Below are positions 1 to 10,874 of a stretch of 44,256 nt of DNA, in pieces (position 1 is the stretch's first letter; every line of letters starts with the position of its first letter). The translations under genes and the position numbers were made by a program. The stretch is from Didymodactylos carnosus (Eukaryota; Rotifera; Eurotatoria; Philodinida; Philodinidae): positions 1 to 44,256 of the forward strand of contig CAJNOQ010000650.1 of assembly GCA_905250885.1 (NCBI GenBank), written 5' to 3'. The notes under the pieces were generated by a model, which saw only the letters and a program-made list of their open reading frames with translations, did no database searches and was not told where the DNA came from.

Positions 1-1227
1 AGGAAACTTATCATTTTCCACTTGCCTGATAACCCATATCTTAATTTCACTCTTCAAAAGTTTTTCTTTTAAACTTTCATTTTTTTTAAAAAATGTGACC
101 TAAACGGTACAAATGGCTTGCAATTCACTCATATATCTTGCACATTGAAGAACACTCTTGTCTCGTCTGGTCAACCGAGAAACAATGTAAAATGTAAGAA
201 ACTGTACATACATTTTATTACATCTTAAAATTTTCGACGTTTTATGTGATCGACATTTTTTCTTCAACCAGAAATGCTTCGGCATTTATTTTTCGACATT
301 TTTTCTTTCGACGTTTTCATATCCATTCTAAGTGTAATACGAAATTTGATCCATGTTGAAAATATAAAGAATGATGTTGATAATACATTAGCAGTAAATT
401 TTTTGCAATTGTATTTGTATATTACCAAATAATGTATCATCATGTAAGCAACAAATACCACATACAAACAGAGCAATAAATGCTGCTTGATCTATTGTCA
501 AGATCGAATAAAAATGTGGTTAGAATCCGCATATATGTCAAACAATTTCGGATATTGCATTTTGAGATCAGGTTGTTGCGATTCAAATATTTGTATTTGT
601 CGTTCTTCTTGTGTTTACTAAGCCCGAGTGAGGAACCAAAAGTAAACAATAATAGAAAAAGAATTATTTTATAAAAATTATAATACAGTCAATCACTGAT
701 GGGTTTGAAAATAGTTTTAGACCCATCATAAAATCTAACGCTTTATGCTCACGACGAGCTTGTAGTCTACAACCTACATTACAGTCGGTATTGTTGACAA
801 AAGACTAACTTGAATCAGTCAAACATGTTAAAATATGAAAGATACGCAAAAAGAGAGATATAAAACCAAGTTTACTTGATATTTGAAAATCGTAGATTAC
901 AACAACATCATACAAGGGTTGACGACACGAAAATGGAAGCTTTCGCTCACTTGCAGCTAAAGTAAGTTACAGAAACACAGTTGTTTGTTGATTGACAAAA
1001 AGTCATGAGTACTCTCATAGCACAAGTTATAAACATAGCTAATATAAAATATCTCAAAGAGAAGTTCTGCTGTGCACTCATATATACACTAAAAATGAAT
1101 CATAACAATGACAAGTAAATACATAGAGTTAAAATAAGTAGAAGAGTTTAAAGACGTACGCATGGACAACAATAAAACTATTACGGTATTAGTGAAAGTT
1201 CACTTCACGTGGTTATTCGCACACCAA
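1..1227. other. No gene seen; AT-rich
   Basis: Only short AT-rich open frames without recognisable domains. A small hairpin sits near 697-727 (arms GATGGGT / ACCCATC). The part next to 1228 may hold remains of the LINE that ends there, but no reverse-transcriptase motif could be read in it. Confidence 0.5.
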
Positions 1228-2684
1228 TTACAAATAAGGCCGATTACTTTTTGAACGAGACTTTGAACAAGATATAGAAGTCGCTAGGTCTCTGACTGGT
1301 GCTGAAGGAGAGTAACAAGAATCAAAGAAAGCATTCAACATGTCACATGTTTCTTTGAGAGAAGAAGAGGTATGATTGTGCTTATCTCTCATACATTGAG
1401 GTGAGACGGTTTTTCCGATACGAAACTTATTTAAGTTAGACCAAAAACGCGATGAATCAGAGAAGAGAGAAAGTACTCTTTTAAAACGGTGTTTTCTGTC
1501 ACCGCGTAAACAGTGTGACACCTTGTTTCGTAAGCTCTTAAAAGTGGCATAACTATCGATTGTTTTCCTAACTTTCCAGATTCTGAAGGCACGATTTCGT
1601 TTTTGCATATATTTTCTAGTAAGTTTAGATAAAGCAATAGTAAGTTTCATGATTAGTTTGATTTTTTTCAACGGTACAATCCGTTCAATGTAACTGTTAG
1701 CATGCAAAGTCCAAATAATCGCTGCAGTTGAAGGATCAGTGGTAGATGAGAAAGTGGCAGGAGGGGAATCTAAAGCTTGATACAAAAGAGTAAGATCATA
1801 CTTAGAGAAATCACGAACGAACTTAACCTTTTCGTCTACGACCGGAGTAATAGAAATATCAAAGGAGTAGAATAGGCTAGAATGAATCGATTCACCAATA
1901 GCAGGTTGGTCAAGAATTTGTGGATGTCTCCAAAAAGAAGGATATAAGAGATAATCAAGCGCAGTCAAGTTAGATGTAGTAAAAATAGATGACTCACAGT
2001 GCAAATCGACGACTTGCGCAAAACTGTGCAGACCAGAAAACATAGTAGGATTATCGACAGGATCACTATTTAAGTCACCTGCTACAAGCAAATTATGGTA
2101 AATCGTAGGAAGGTTGACTAGAACAAAAGATTCTAGATTAGAAAAATAAGAAATGTCCTGAGATTTCGGTGGTCGGTAGGAATTATAGACCAGATAGATA
2201 TCATTGCTACAGTAACAGAGACGAACTGAGATTCGGTGAAAGAATCAGAAGCTATGAAAGAATGCGGAAGTAAATCACTAACGTAAATAGCTACTCCACC
2301 TCCTCTGCGATCACGGTCATGACGGTACATAGTATAGTCGCCAATTTTACACTCGGTAGATGAAATTTCATTAGAAAGAAATGTTTCGTGCAGGCAGATT
2401 ATATGAGGTTTACTCGAACAAACTACCTGAGATAGCATGTCTAAATTGGTTGTCAAGTTCTGGATATTCTGGTTAAAAATTAGAAGTTCAGAAGTCGACA
2501 ACGCAGGTTGCCAAATACAAGCCTTAGAAGAAAGAGACGCAGAAACACACTCAGCTGAGACAATACCTTGAGACTGTGAAATAAAAGGAGAAAATGAGAC
2601 ATGCGATGGTGAAGAAACAGAGTTATTTACCGAAATTAAAGATAAAAACGAAGTGTCAATTGGCGGTAAAGTTTGGTTAAACAC
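1228..2684 (-). pseudogene. LINE ORF2 fragment: AP-like endonuclease, frameshifted, no RT
   Basis: The first part (2684-2133) carries endonuclease motifs 'LLIFNQNIQ', 'IICLHETFL' with its metal-binding Glu, and 'RHDRDRRGGGVAIYV'. After about 2210 the sense shifts to another frame: 'VYNSYRPP' (2200-2170) reads in the frame of the second part (2091-1228), which continues with 'VAGDLNSDP' and then a basic linker. One lost base near 2205-2210 explains the shift. The late 'SDH' motif appears as 'SIH' (GESIHSSLFYSF), so the catalytic Asp is missing too. The open frame begins shortly after an in-frame TGA, with only a GTG near its start, so expression would have needed reinitiation or frameshifting from ORF1. 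It ends before any reverse-transcriptase block. A dead copy. Confidence 0.75.
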
Positions 2685-3318
2685 AAGTTTTCAAATAATC
2701 ATCAATACAATTCGATAATGTGTCAGTCCCAAAAGCGTTCAAGTGAATTCCGCTGCTGTTGATCATATCACATGTGAAATTACACTCAATTATATCGAAG
2801 CTAACAGCTGTAGATGACTGAATAAGTTTATGATTAAACTCATTAATGTCATCATTTTGTATGGCTTGAAGACTTGATTTCAGTAGAGGATCAAAATTCC
2901 GTTCAAATTGCGTTCGGCAATAGTGTAGATACGGTCGCGAAGATGAGTGATTGAATTGTGATGGTGACGAAGCAAAACTCGTAACAGCTTTTGACGTTGA
3001 TTGAGATTGAGAATTCAGAGAAGGAACAGCAGCAACAGCATGAGTAGGCCATAGTTGACAATACTGCGAGCATAAAGTTTTCACCAACAAGTCGTTTTGA
3101 TCAAGTATTTTATTCAATAATGTATGCGACAAAACATCCTGATTCACCGCGACATCTGTCAGGTTGAGTGATTCATTTGGCTCATCATCAAACTCATCCA
3201 GCGCACAACATAGTTTATCAATTAGTGACAAACATTCGTCGTTTGATAATTCTTGCAGCTCCGTTTTTTTAACACAATTCAAAAACGTTGTTTTAATGCG
3301 TTGAGACGCAGCAACCAT
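2677..3318 (-). CDS. LINE ORF1 with SGNH-hydrolase-like C-terminus
   Basis: 213 codons from an ATG at 3318. The N-terminal 75 residues are acidic and helical-looking; residues about 95-125 are rich in Ser, Gln and Asn. The last 70 residues look like the C-terminal half of an SGNH/GDSL esterase: an 'INEFNHKL' helix, a buried beta strand, then 'SSGIHLNAFG' followed by a terminal helix. That last motif corresponds to block V (DxxHxN), but the usual Asp three residues before the His is Ser here. No GDS nucleophile block is seen, so a working esterase is unlikely. Esterase domains are known in ORF1 of some CR1-type LINEs. No RRM or CCHC knuckle is seen. The frame ends with TAA at 2677-2679, overlapping the open frame of ORF2. 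Confidence 0.6.
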   Translation of the reverse strand: MVAASQRIKTTFLNCVKKTELQELSNDECLSLIDKLCCALDEFDDEPNESLNLTDVAVNQDVLSHTLLNKILDQNDLLVKTLCSQYCQLWPTHAVAAVPSLNSQSQSTSKAVTSFASSPSQFNHSSSRPYLHYCRTQFERNFDPLLKSSLQAIQNDDINEFNHKLIQSSTAVSFDIIECNFTCDMINSSGIHLNAFGTDTLSNCIDDYLKTCV

Positions 3319-3532
3319 GACGAGTGATCATAGAGGATGAAAGAGGACACTGGATTGGTCAACCGTTGACTCGAATGTAAACAACAGACAAGAAGACACC
3401 TTTATAACTTACTTTTTATGATCAAATTAATCGTAACAAATCCAACAAATTTAACACGAATAATAGCAATAAAGTAGACCAACAAATATACCAAAAATAG
3501 GAAAGATTTATGCAGTATAAAGTAGTAAAAGT
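3319..3532. other. LINE 5' flank; no gene
   Basis: AT-rich sequence upstream of ORF1. The first ~100 bases may be the 5' untranslated part of the LINE. No promoter motif is recognised. Confidence 0.3.
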
Positions 3533-4354
3533 TAAATTTTATCCTCTAAACTGTATTGTCTTCTTAAACGATACGCCGTAAAATTCTCTACAAAAAATAT
3601 GTACATTTATTCATATACTGTAAAGAAAAAAGAATATAGAACTAGAAAGAATACTACGAAGCTTTCACCTCGATTACTTCTGAACCCAAAAGACAAAGAA
3701 AACAAATTTATTTTGAACATAGTACACAGTACCACACGTTGAAGCGGAATCCGAACATAAGTTCTGGTGTTCCAAAGTCTCGTCTTTCTTTTCGTTTATC
3801 AGAGGTTTAGTTTAAACGTGTTTTTCTGGCACAAAAGACGATTGTGCGAAAATTTAATAGAAAAAAGAGAAATTTTTTTGCTCTGTGACACGGGAAACGA
3901 AACGAAAGTAACGGACTTTTTCTGTGCAGATGTAACAGAAGATCTATTTTTCTTTAAGATAAAGCAAACCCGACGTCAGAATGTTTGATTTTCACCGAAT
4001 TTTGAAAGTTTTCCTAACTGTAGTTGGAAAATGTTGATTTCGAGAAAAGCCTATAAAGAAAAAAAATTCTCGCGCAACTGGTTATGGTCACGAAGAGTCT
4101 TAAATATAGTCGTTTGATAGAGCTCTTTAAGGGCTACCAAATAGCCATCTTCTTGTCTTTTGTTTCGCAGAATATTAAAGACTAAAATTGAAAAAGTTGT
4201 TTTTTACATTGAAAAGTGATCGAGGTGAAAGCTTCGTAGTATTTCTTCTATATTCTTTTATCTTTACAGTATATGAATTAATGTACATATTTTTTGTAGA
4301 GAATTTTACGGCGTATCGTTTAAGAAGATAATACAGTTTAGAGGGTAAAATCCA
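3533..4354. mobile_element. Foldback/MITE element with ~140-bp terminal inverted repeats
   Basis: Bases 3533-3676 recur inverted at 4217-4354 with few mismatches, running from 'CCTCTAAACTGTATT' at the outer end to 'GAAGCTTTCACCTCGAT' at the inner end. The interior of about 540 bases has one 73-codon open frame that resembles nothing known and is probably chance. Non-autonomous DNA element; superfamily not assignable because no clear target-site duplication is visible. Confidence 0.8.
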
Positions 4355-5253
4355 ACTGAGATATGAACAAAATACTAAGTGATCGATTTATTTTGAAGCA
4401 CGCATTAGAAGATCCATATTATATCACAACAAACAAATACTCTTGAAATGATTTTTATTGCATCAAGTTCAATGAAAGACATGGACAAGTGATTTTTTTC
4501 GTTGCAACTTTCTAATTCAAGACAGTCGTAGAACCGGTTAATCCTTTTTATGCTAAGGACTAAATAATTTAGAAGAGTCACTAAACAATAAATTTCATAT
4601 TTGACTGAAATAACACACTTATTCTCAGTTCATAACTGTGACTTAAAAGAAAATATGGTCGCTTCCGGATCTGATAGTTTAGCCAAAATAAGGTTTTCCA
4701 GGAACAGATATCATCCGTTTCTTTTTCCAAATTTAGAATAATCAAGAAAAGGTCCGAATAATCTCTGCTTCTATGTGCTTTTCATGTTACACAAAAGAAA
4801 GTTTTGCCTTTTTTTCAAATGTCAAAGAGTCAGTTTTCATCATAATTTTATTAGTGAGATGAGCTTGAGCCGCTATTATACCAAACTTTACATAGCGATA
4901 GAGAAACCAATATTAAACAAAAAAGGCAAGGATTTTCTGAAAAAAACCCAGTACTTGGCAACAATATTTTTATTTTAAAAATCTATAAAAAGTAAAACGA
5001 GCTTCAGGAACATCCGATAACATATCTGCTGCCACCATCTGCGTTAACGCATCTTTCTGTTTCTTTATTTTTCGTAGGTCAACCGGCTGGTTTTGGCGAA
5101 TGAATCGGGAAATAATTAAATTATCAAAACATATTATTTATTCTGATAGTGTAACTGTATTCGCCATCAATGTTTATATGCTAGAAACTGCTTCTTCAAC
5201 GACTGAATCTTGGCCGTATTTTCATGAGAACTGGTTATTAGCCAGTTCTTACG
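4355..5253. other. No gene seen
   Basis: AT-rich. The open frames at 4775-4978 and 5100-5300 have no recognisable domain and are not supported as genes. Confidence 0.4.
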
Positions 5254-5298
5254 ACAGATTGGTACAGGATAGCCAATGGCTATCCTGTACCAATCTGT
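5254..5298. repeat. Perfect 22-bp-arm hairpin
   Basis: The arms ACAGATTGGTACAGGATAGC(CA) at 5254-5275 and their exact complement at 5277-5298 are separated by one base. A smaller imperfect hairpin (AACTGG/CCAGTT) lies just upstream at 5229-5247. Possibly the core of an eroded foldback element. Confidence 0.85.
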
Positions 5299-6526
5299 AG
5301 GTGATTTTATTACTGCCGGCAATCGTTTCTAATAGATTACTTCCCTTAATTTTATAGATTGAACTGATCCACTCCCTCATTTTAAAACGCCAATATCAGG
5401 TGCTTTTCGCCTATTAACACAGTTTACTGTATCTGTGTTTATTGTTCTGAATTGATTCTCTCATCTTATGTTTTTTCTTTCTTTTTTATCTTGTTTGTTC
5501 TGTTTAGAGATTCCTCTCAGAGGATGCAATGTAGTCCTTAGGACGACAATTTCAGTTGTCTGGTCTTCTTTTCTTGTTGAGTTTGATTCCTTTAAATAAA
5601 CAGCTTAAAACAATCTCTGGGTTTTCTATGCACGTAAATAAAATTTGACATATATGAATAACACAAATAACAGGACAGAAAGTTTTTTTATGACGGTTAA
5701 ACATAAATTTCAACAGAAATCCAAAATTCTGCATATTGCCGAAGCATTAACAATATTATGTCCCCGTTATGATCTAAATCAATTGTACAAAATAATAATA
5801 TTGTTTGGCAAGAATTAACGTCGTTTTGTATTGTCAATCCAAAGTACCCTGTGTGGAAGAATACTGAGCAATGTGGAAGAATACTGAGCTGTAAGCAATC
5901 TATTAAAAATGCTAATTTTATAAAATTGCTATCCTAAGATTCCATTAGTTTTAACAGCAAAAAAAACAATACTGCAATGATCATGACGGTGTTTGGTCTC
6001 TGGCCATGTGCCATTAAGGGGGGATGTCCTCCCTCTAAACATGCCCTCAAACTTGGCCAGTTTGTAGAGAACACCTTAGGTGGTATGCCTATGCAATAAA
6101 AAACCTTGCTAGAACAGTCCTTAATGGGACTAAAAGAGTGAAACACCTTTAACGTCTGCAAACAGATTGACGAATTTGTAGAAATAAGCACCTAAAAGAT
6201 ATACAGAGTGCACCTGAAATTGCAAATCCTGTAAAATGTTTTATAAATGAAAACAGAACTTTACTGTCAATCAATTTTCGTTTTATAAATAGTTTATTTA
6301 GTCAGCTTTGATAGATTTTGTCTTTTTAGTTTGATTTTTAGTTTGAGTGGCATCTTTTAAAACCTTTCTAGTTTTCGATATAAATGTTACATTCAATTGA
6401 TTTTAAAGTAGTTTTATAGAGAATTGTTTGTAGATATAATTCCATACAAAAAAAGTTTAAAAACGATATCTGTGACCGTTTTTTAATTACTAATTAGTTC
6501 TGGTTAGCACTAATTAGTAGTACTGC
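5299..6526. other. No gene seen; one 20-bp tandem duplication
   Basis: A 20-base unit (TGTGGAAGAATACTGAGC plus two bases) is repeated head to tail at 5852-5871 and 5872-5891. The 85-codon minus-strand frame at 5934-6191 has no recognisable domain. Confidence 0.4.
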
Positions 6527-7153
6527 AGCGGATAAAGTAAGTTTTCCTAATGTCAGAACGAATCGAAGCAAATCATGCGATATATCGTTCGATAGAACTT
6601 CTCGAACTCTGTCGACTGTCCGAGCCACTTTTTTTAACTTTTTGCCTTTCTCTGTCTAAAAAATGCTTTTTAAATCATTTTTGGTGTCAAAAAACTGACC
6701 AATTCTCAATTTTCTCAACCAGAACTCAAGTTCTATGTAATAAGAATATCATATTCGGAATCAGGACCGAAAATCGAGTCGACTGATGCATATTTCGAAA
6801 TGTTTAGTTCATTTTTATTTTTTGGTGGAAATCATGATTTTTCAACTTGAGGATTCGAAAAACATAGTGCTCCCATAGGATAGAGATACACATCAATTCG
6901 ATCCTTCAGTTTCGATCCTGATTCGAATATGATATTTTTATTACATAGAACTTGAGTTCTGGTTGAGAAAATTGAGAATTGGTCAGTTTTTTTGACACCA
7001 AAAATGATTTAAAACGCATTTTTCAGACAATAAGGCAAAAATTCAAAAGTGGCTCGAACAGTCGATAGCGTTCAAAAAGTTCTATCGAACGATATATCGC
7101 ATGATTTGCTTCGATTCGTTCTGACATTAGGAAAACTTACTTTGTCCACTGGA
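6527..7153. mobile_element. MITE with ~240-bp terminal inverted repeats
   Basis: The arms 6527-6770 and 6905-7153 are inverted copies with scattered mismatches and short indels. Outer end: GGATAAAGTAAGTTTTCC on the left, the complement of GGAAAACTTACTTTGTCC on the right. Inner end: near GAATATCATATTCGGAATCA. The unpaired centre is about 130 bases. The outermost bases (TACTGCAGCGG / CACTCCAGTGG) would fit a TA-flanked Tc1/mariner-type end in which one TA has mutated, but that is a guess. No transposase frame. Confidence 0.85.
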
Positions 7154-7438
7154 GTGCCACTAATTCTTATCACAATTCTGTGCAAACGAAATAAGTTCGA
7201 AGTTAAAACTGGCTGAAGTACAACTATTTCGAAATCCCTTCCATTCATTCCCTTCCCAATTCAAAAAATAGTCATAGTCATTTATCTTTCCACAGACAAC
7301 AGGTTTTTTAGATACTAACCCAAGCGGTACGTTTTTTCTGTGTTATTTTCCCAGCCAAATATTGATACAGATATTACGAGTTATACTTAAAGTAAAATTA
7401 TTTTTATTTAACTTTGTTATTTCATTCATCAGCCATCT

Positions 7439-8353
7439 CTAAATATCGTCTGTACGTCTAAATTGTTTACATTGTATCCTAATAAATGCTAATTTATTGA
7501 ACTGATTTAATATAAATGGAATATCATCTAAAGATTGTATACGAATTGATAGTTGTTGTAAATTAGATGAAAATAATTGGCATAAATTTTCAATTTGTTT
7601 TCCAATTAAGGCTGTTTGATGATCTTGATCAATTATATTTAATTTTGTTATTTTTTCTTTTATCTGTTGACATATTCGTTTATTTTCAAAATCAGTTGTG
7701 ACTAGACATAAATTACGATATTTGATTTTTAATGAATTTAGATTAGGCACATTATCTAATATTTTTGAGAAAAGAACTGGATTAATTTCGCATTCAATAC
7801 TTAAATTTGTTAATTTCGATATACGAATAAATTGATTCAGTTGATCAAATGTTACATCTTCATCCATCATCCATAGTTTTAACGACCGTGCATTTGAATA
7901 ATAACAATGATCAAATAATAAGACTGACGATATTGGTATTGATTGTTTTGAGAAATTGACTGTTATTTTCTCTACATTACTGGAATAGCATGATAGCAAT
8001 GATATTGATGTTGTTAAGAATGTCGATTGTCTTAATGTATATGTCTTTTCTATATATGGGATAGTAAAAAGAGTAGAAGAATAATCGTTATTTTCGAGTG
8101 CCACAAACCATTGATGTTGTTCTAACCAAAAATCAGTCGTAAATGGCTCTGAAAGTTCATCATCAGTTATACAAACTGTGTCCCTAATATCAAATATAAA
8201 ACCAAAATTCGTCAACCGTTTTAAATATGTTTCAATTAAGTGTTCCCATCTATGACCATCAACTATTTCATATTTAATATTATTGGAAGAAATCTTTAAA
8301 CGACGTCTAGTTACCAAGCAAGAGCAGAGAAAAGAAATTTCGAAATTGTTCAA
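7439..8353 (-). pseudogene. F-box/LRR protein of bdelloid type, C-terminal half
   Basis: About 300 codons are open without an ATG at the beginning (first possible start is TTG; an in-frame stop lies at 8375-8377). The protein resembles the second half of the rotifer F-box/LRR family: 'YEIVDGHRWEHLIETYLKRL' at about residues 28-47, then 'FTTDFWLEQHQWFVALENN', then leucine-rich-repeat-like segments such as 'ISKLTNLSIECEI' and 'NVPNLNSLKIKYRNL'. The F-box and first LRR part are missing upstream. Such proteins would select substrates for SCF ubiquitin ligases. A possible 3' splice site precedes the conserved block (pyrimidine-rich stretch ending ...GGTAACTAG near 8310), so it could be a last exon rather than a dead fragment. 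See also 10875-11714. Confidence 0.65.
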
Positions 8354-8527
8354 AAACTCAACAACTGAATTTGACTATGAAGAAAGTGATTCTTTTCGTA
8401 AACTAAAACGGCAGTCGTCCTTAGGATAGCCGACTATCAAACTTTTTGTATAGTTTTTAAAATAAAAGTTTTAAATTTTCTGAAGGAAAATCTTAGGTAC
8501 TAAAACTATAAAATTTCTGATCTTTAA

Positions 8528-9160
8528 ATCTAACGAGAACCTCTTTAGGTTATAAATCGCTTTTGAAACCGTACTACTTGTATCTTGTAGACCGCATGAA
8601 TAGTGAAATACTCTAAGCTGGTTCATCCCCGTGGTGCTTTGTTGCTAAGATATTGAAGCTTTACTCAGTTTTTGCATACAGAGCTTGGATTTCCAACAAA
8701 ATCCGACTCTTGAATTTTGACTTCAAACTTGCCGCACTCCTAGCTTATGGTCATAGTAGTACGACGGAAAAATATGTGGTTCTAATGAATTTTCCTGCCT
8801 TGAGATATTGAGACTCGAACATTTCACCTGAAGAGAAGATGAGGGTCAAATATTCGAGTCTCAATATCTCAAGGCAGGAAAATTCATTAGAACCACATAC
8901 TTTTCCGTCGTACTACTATGACTATGGGCTACCAGTGTGGCAAGTTTAAAGTCAAAATTTAAAAGTCGGATTTTGTTCGAAATCCAAGCTCTATATGCAA
9001 AAACTGAGTAAACCTTCAATATCTCAGCAACAAAGCACCACGGGGATGAACCAACTTAGGTTGAATGAACCAACTTTATTTCACTACTCACTGAAGTCTA
9101 CAAGATAGAAGTAGTACGGGTTCAAAAGCGATTTATAACCTAAAGAGGTTCCCTCGTAAG
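8528..9160. mobile_element. Foldback element with ~290-bp inverted repeats
   Basis: The arms 8528-8822 and 8853-9160 are inverted copies separated by only about 30 bases. Inner ends: CAAGGCAGGAAAATTCATTA. Outer ends: CCTCTTTAGGTTATAAATCGC. The right arm has a short extra stretch with a partial repeat of 'GAACCAACTT'. There is no coding content. The element sits between the two F-box gene halves. Confidence 0.85.
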
Positions 9161-10874
9161 ACGATAGAAATGTTTGGAATAACCTTACATGTACAGGATA
9201 TGATAAAAGTATAAAAATTGAGTACAAATTTTGTTAATGTTTTTAATTTATTTTAAAGACAATCAGGCTGGCTTACACTACGTTTAAAATATGATCCCTC
9301 AAATAAAAGTTACAGTGCTTTTTATTTATGTGTTTCTTGCTATACATTCTTGAAGTTTCAACTGTCTTCCCTTTCTTAGAAGATCTATTTACAGACAGGG
9401 GCGTAGCTAGCATCTCAGAGCAGGGAAAGTAGTCCTGCCCAAAAATCTTTTGTTCATCACAAAAAAGTTTGTTCTGAAGGGCGAAGCCATACTGTGTGAG
9501 ACACCCAAGTTACTGCACTGTTTTTCGGTTATTTATTGATCCTTTGCTGGTGTCCTTCATCGTGAGACCACATCAACGAATTCCGTTTATTCATGTTAAT
9601 GCTGTCCATAGCCTAATCTGTCCATCTTTAAGAAGTATTAAATCCATGAACAAAAAGTTCTTTAATCACGAGCGGATTACTAGATGAAAATTCGGCTTCT
9701 TCATGCTATGAGACGTATCGAAAATCTTATGCAACGATAGCCAAACAAACTTTTCTAAAATCAGAGATGTGTGACTAACCCTCAGTAGCCACGCACCTGC
9801 TTACAGGTTTTCATTATATACACGCAAGAACAATTAGTCAAAGTATCATATTTTTCGTGACATACTTAACTTTTAAATGAGTATAGAATATAGTATACTC
9901 ATGGAGAAACAAAGAATGTATATAGCAGTTTATACGAAATAAGATAGAAGATGAAAGGATCGACGTTATAAGTTTACTTCAACTAGAAATAAACCGTTTG
10001 TTGCTGTTATGAGTTTTTGCACTTAGAAAGAGATGCTGAGCAAAAACTGTCAACTATCTCATAAGCTTTCTGTTTTTCTTTCGCTGCATTAACCCTTTTT
10101 TTATCAGAAAATGGAAGAAATGTTTTGTGCCTTTTTGATTTTTAACTGTTAGCATCTCTGATAACACTCTCGTCTTCCCTAACAGAAGGCCATCAGTCTC
10201 CTATTTTGTCTGTCGAGGCAAACCCTAAATAGTGCTCGTCTATTGCGAGAACATTGCTGTTTACTGTTTTCGCTTTCACACATACGCATATGCATTGTAG
10301 CTTTATCTGCATACAGGATTTTTATCTTAGGAACTTGTTCAGAGGAGCAATATCAAGCAGTATAAATCATCTAATTCTAAATCCAAAACGTTTTCCATGA
10401 GACGACAAATTCCTTGCTCAAATCCCTTACTCATTGCTACTTAACGGTAACTTAGATTAATCTCGTTTGGCAGTTTTCTACTCGTCTCCTATGCGAAATC
10501 CATTGATGACATAGATATTGGCATAAAGTATGTATTCAGAAAGTACTGGTTGTGTCATACGATTTCATTTTCTTTTAAGAACGTTTATAATTTCATCATA
10601 AATAGATTGTTTTTATGATGCATCTAGTACGACATTTCGACTTTCCTTTTTTTGTGTACCTCATAACCTTTATCATTGAAACTGTACGCAAAAGTACTTC
10701 TTTAACCGAAACTATTCGAAATGTTTGTGTAATGAGAACAACTCAATATTTCAGAACTTGTGGTAAAAAAAATTAATACAAATATACATTGCATAAAAGA
10801 GTAAAATGTTCTTCCAATCTAATCTTGATCCATAAAAGTGGCATAAAAGTTGATCAAAGCTAAGAAAACAGCTT
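9161..10874. other. No gene seen
   Basis: AT-rich. A GGGGCGTAGCTAGC string at about 9399 resembles the ends of some DNA transposons, but no partner was found. The short open frame at 9496-9687 has no domain. Confidence 0.4.

Larger units (their letters stand above)
1228..3318 (-). mobile_element. LINE (non-LTR retrotransposon), 5' part only
   Basis: Two consecutive minus-strand reading frames have the order expected of a LINE: ORF1, a short overlap, then an ORF2 that starts with an AP-endonuclease-like domain. The copy stops just after the linker that normally precedes the reverse transcriptase ('MLNAFFDSCYSPSAP' is typical of that position). No RT palm motif is present downstream. LINE copies are usually cut at the 5' end by incomplete reverse transcription, so a copy keeping its 5' part and losing its 3' part points to a later deletion, insertion or rearrangement near 1228. 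The 5' untranslated part probably reaches to about 3420. No target-site duplication could be recognised. Confidence 0.8.

Noticed and set aside
9399..9412. GGGGCGTAGCTAGC as a transposon end
   Set aside because: No inverted partner or target duplication found in the window.
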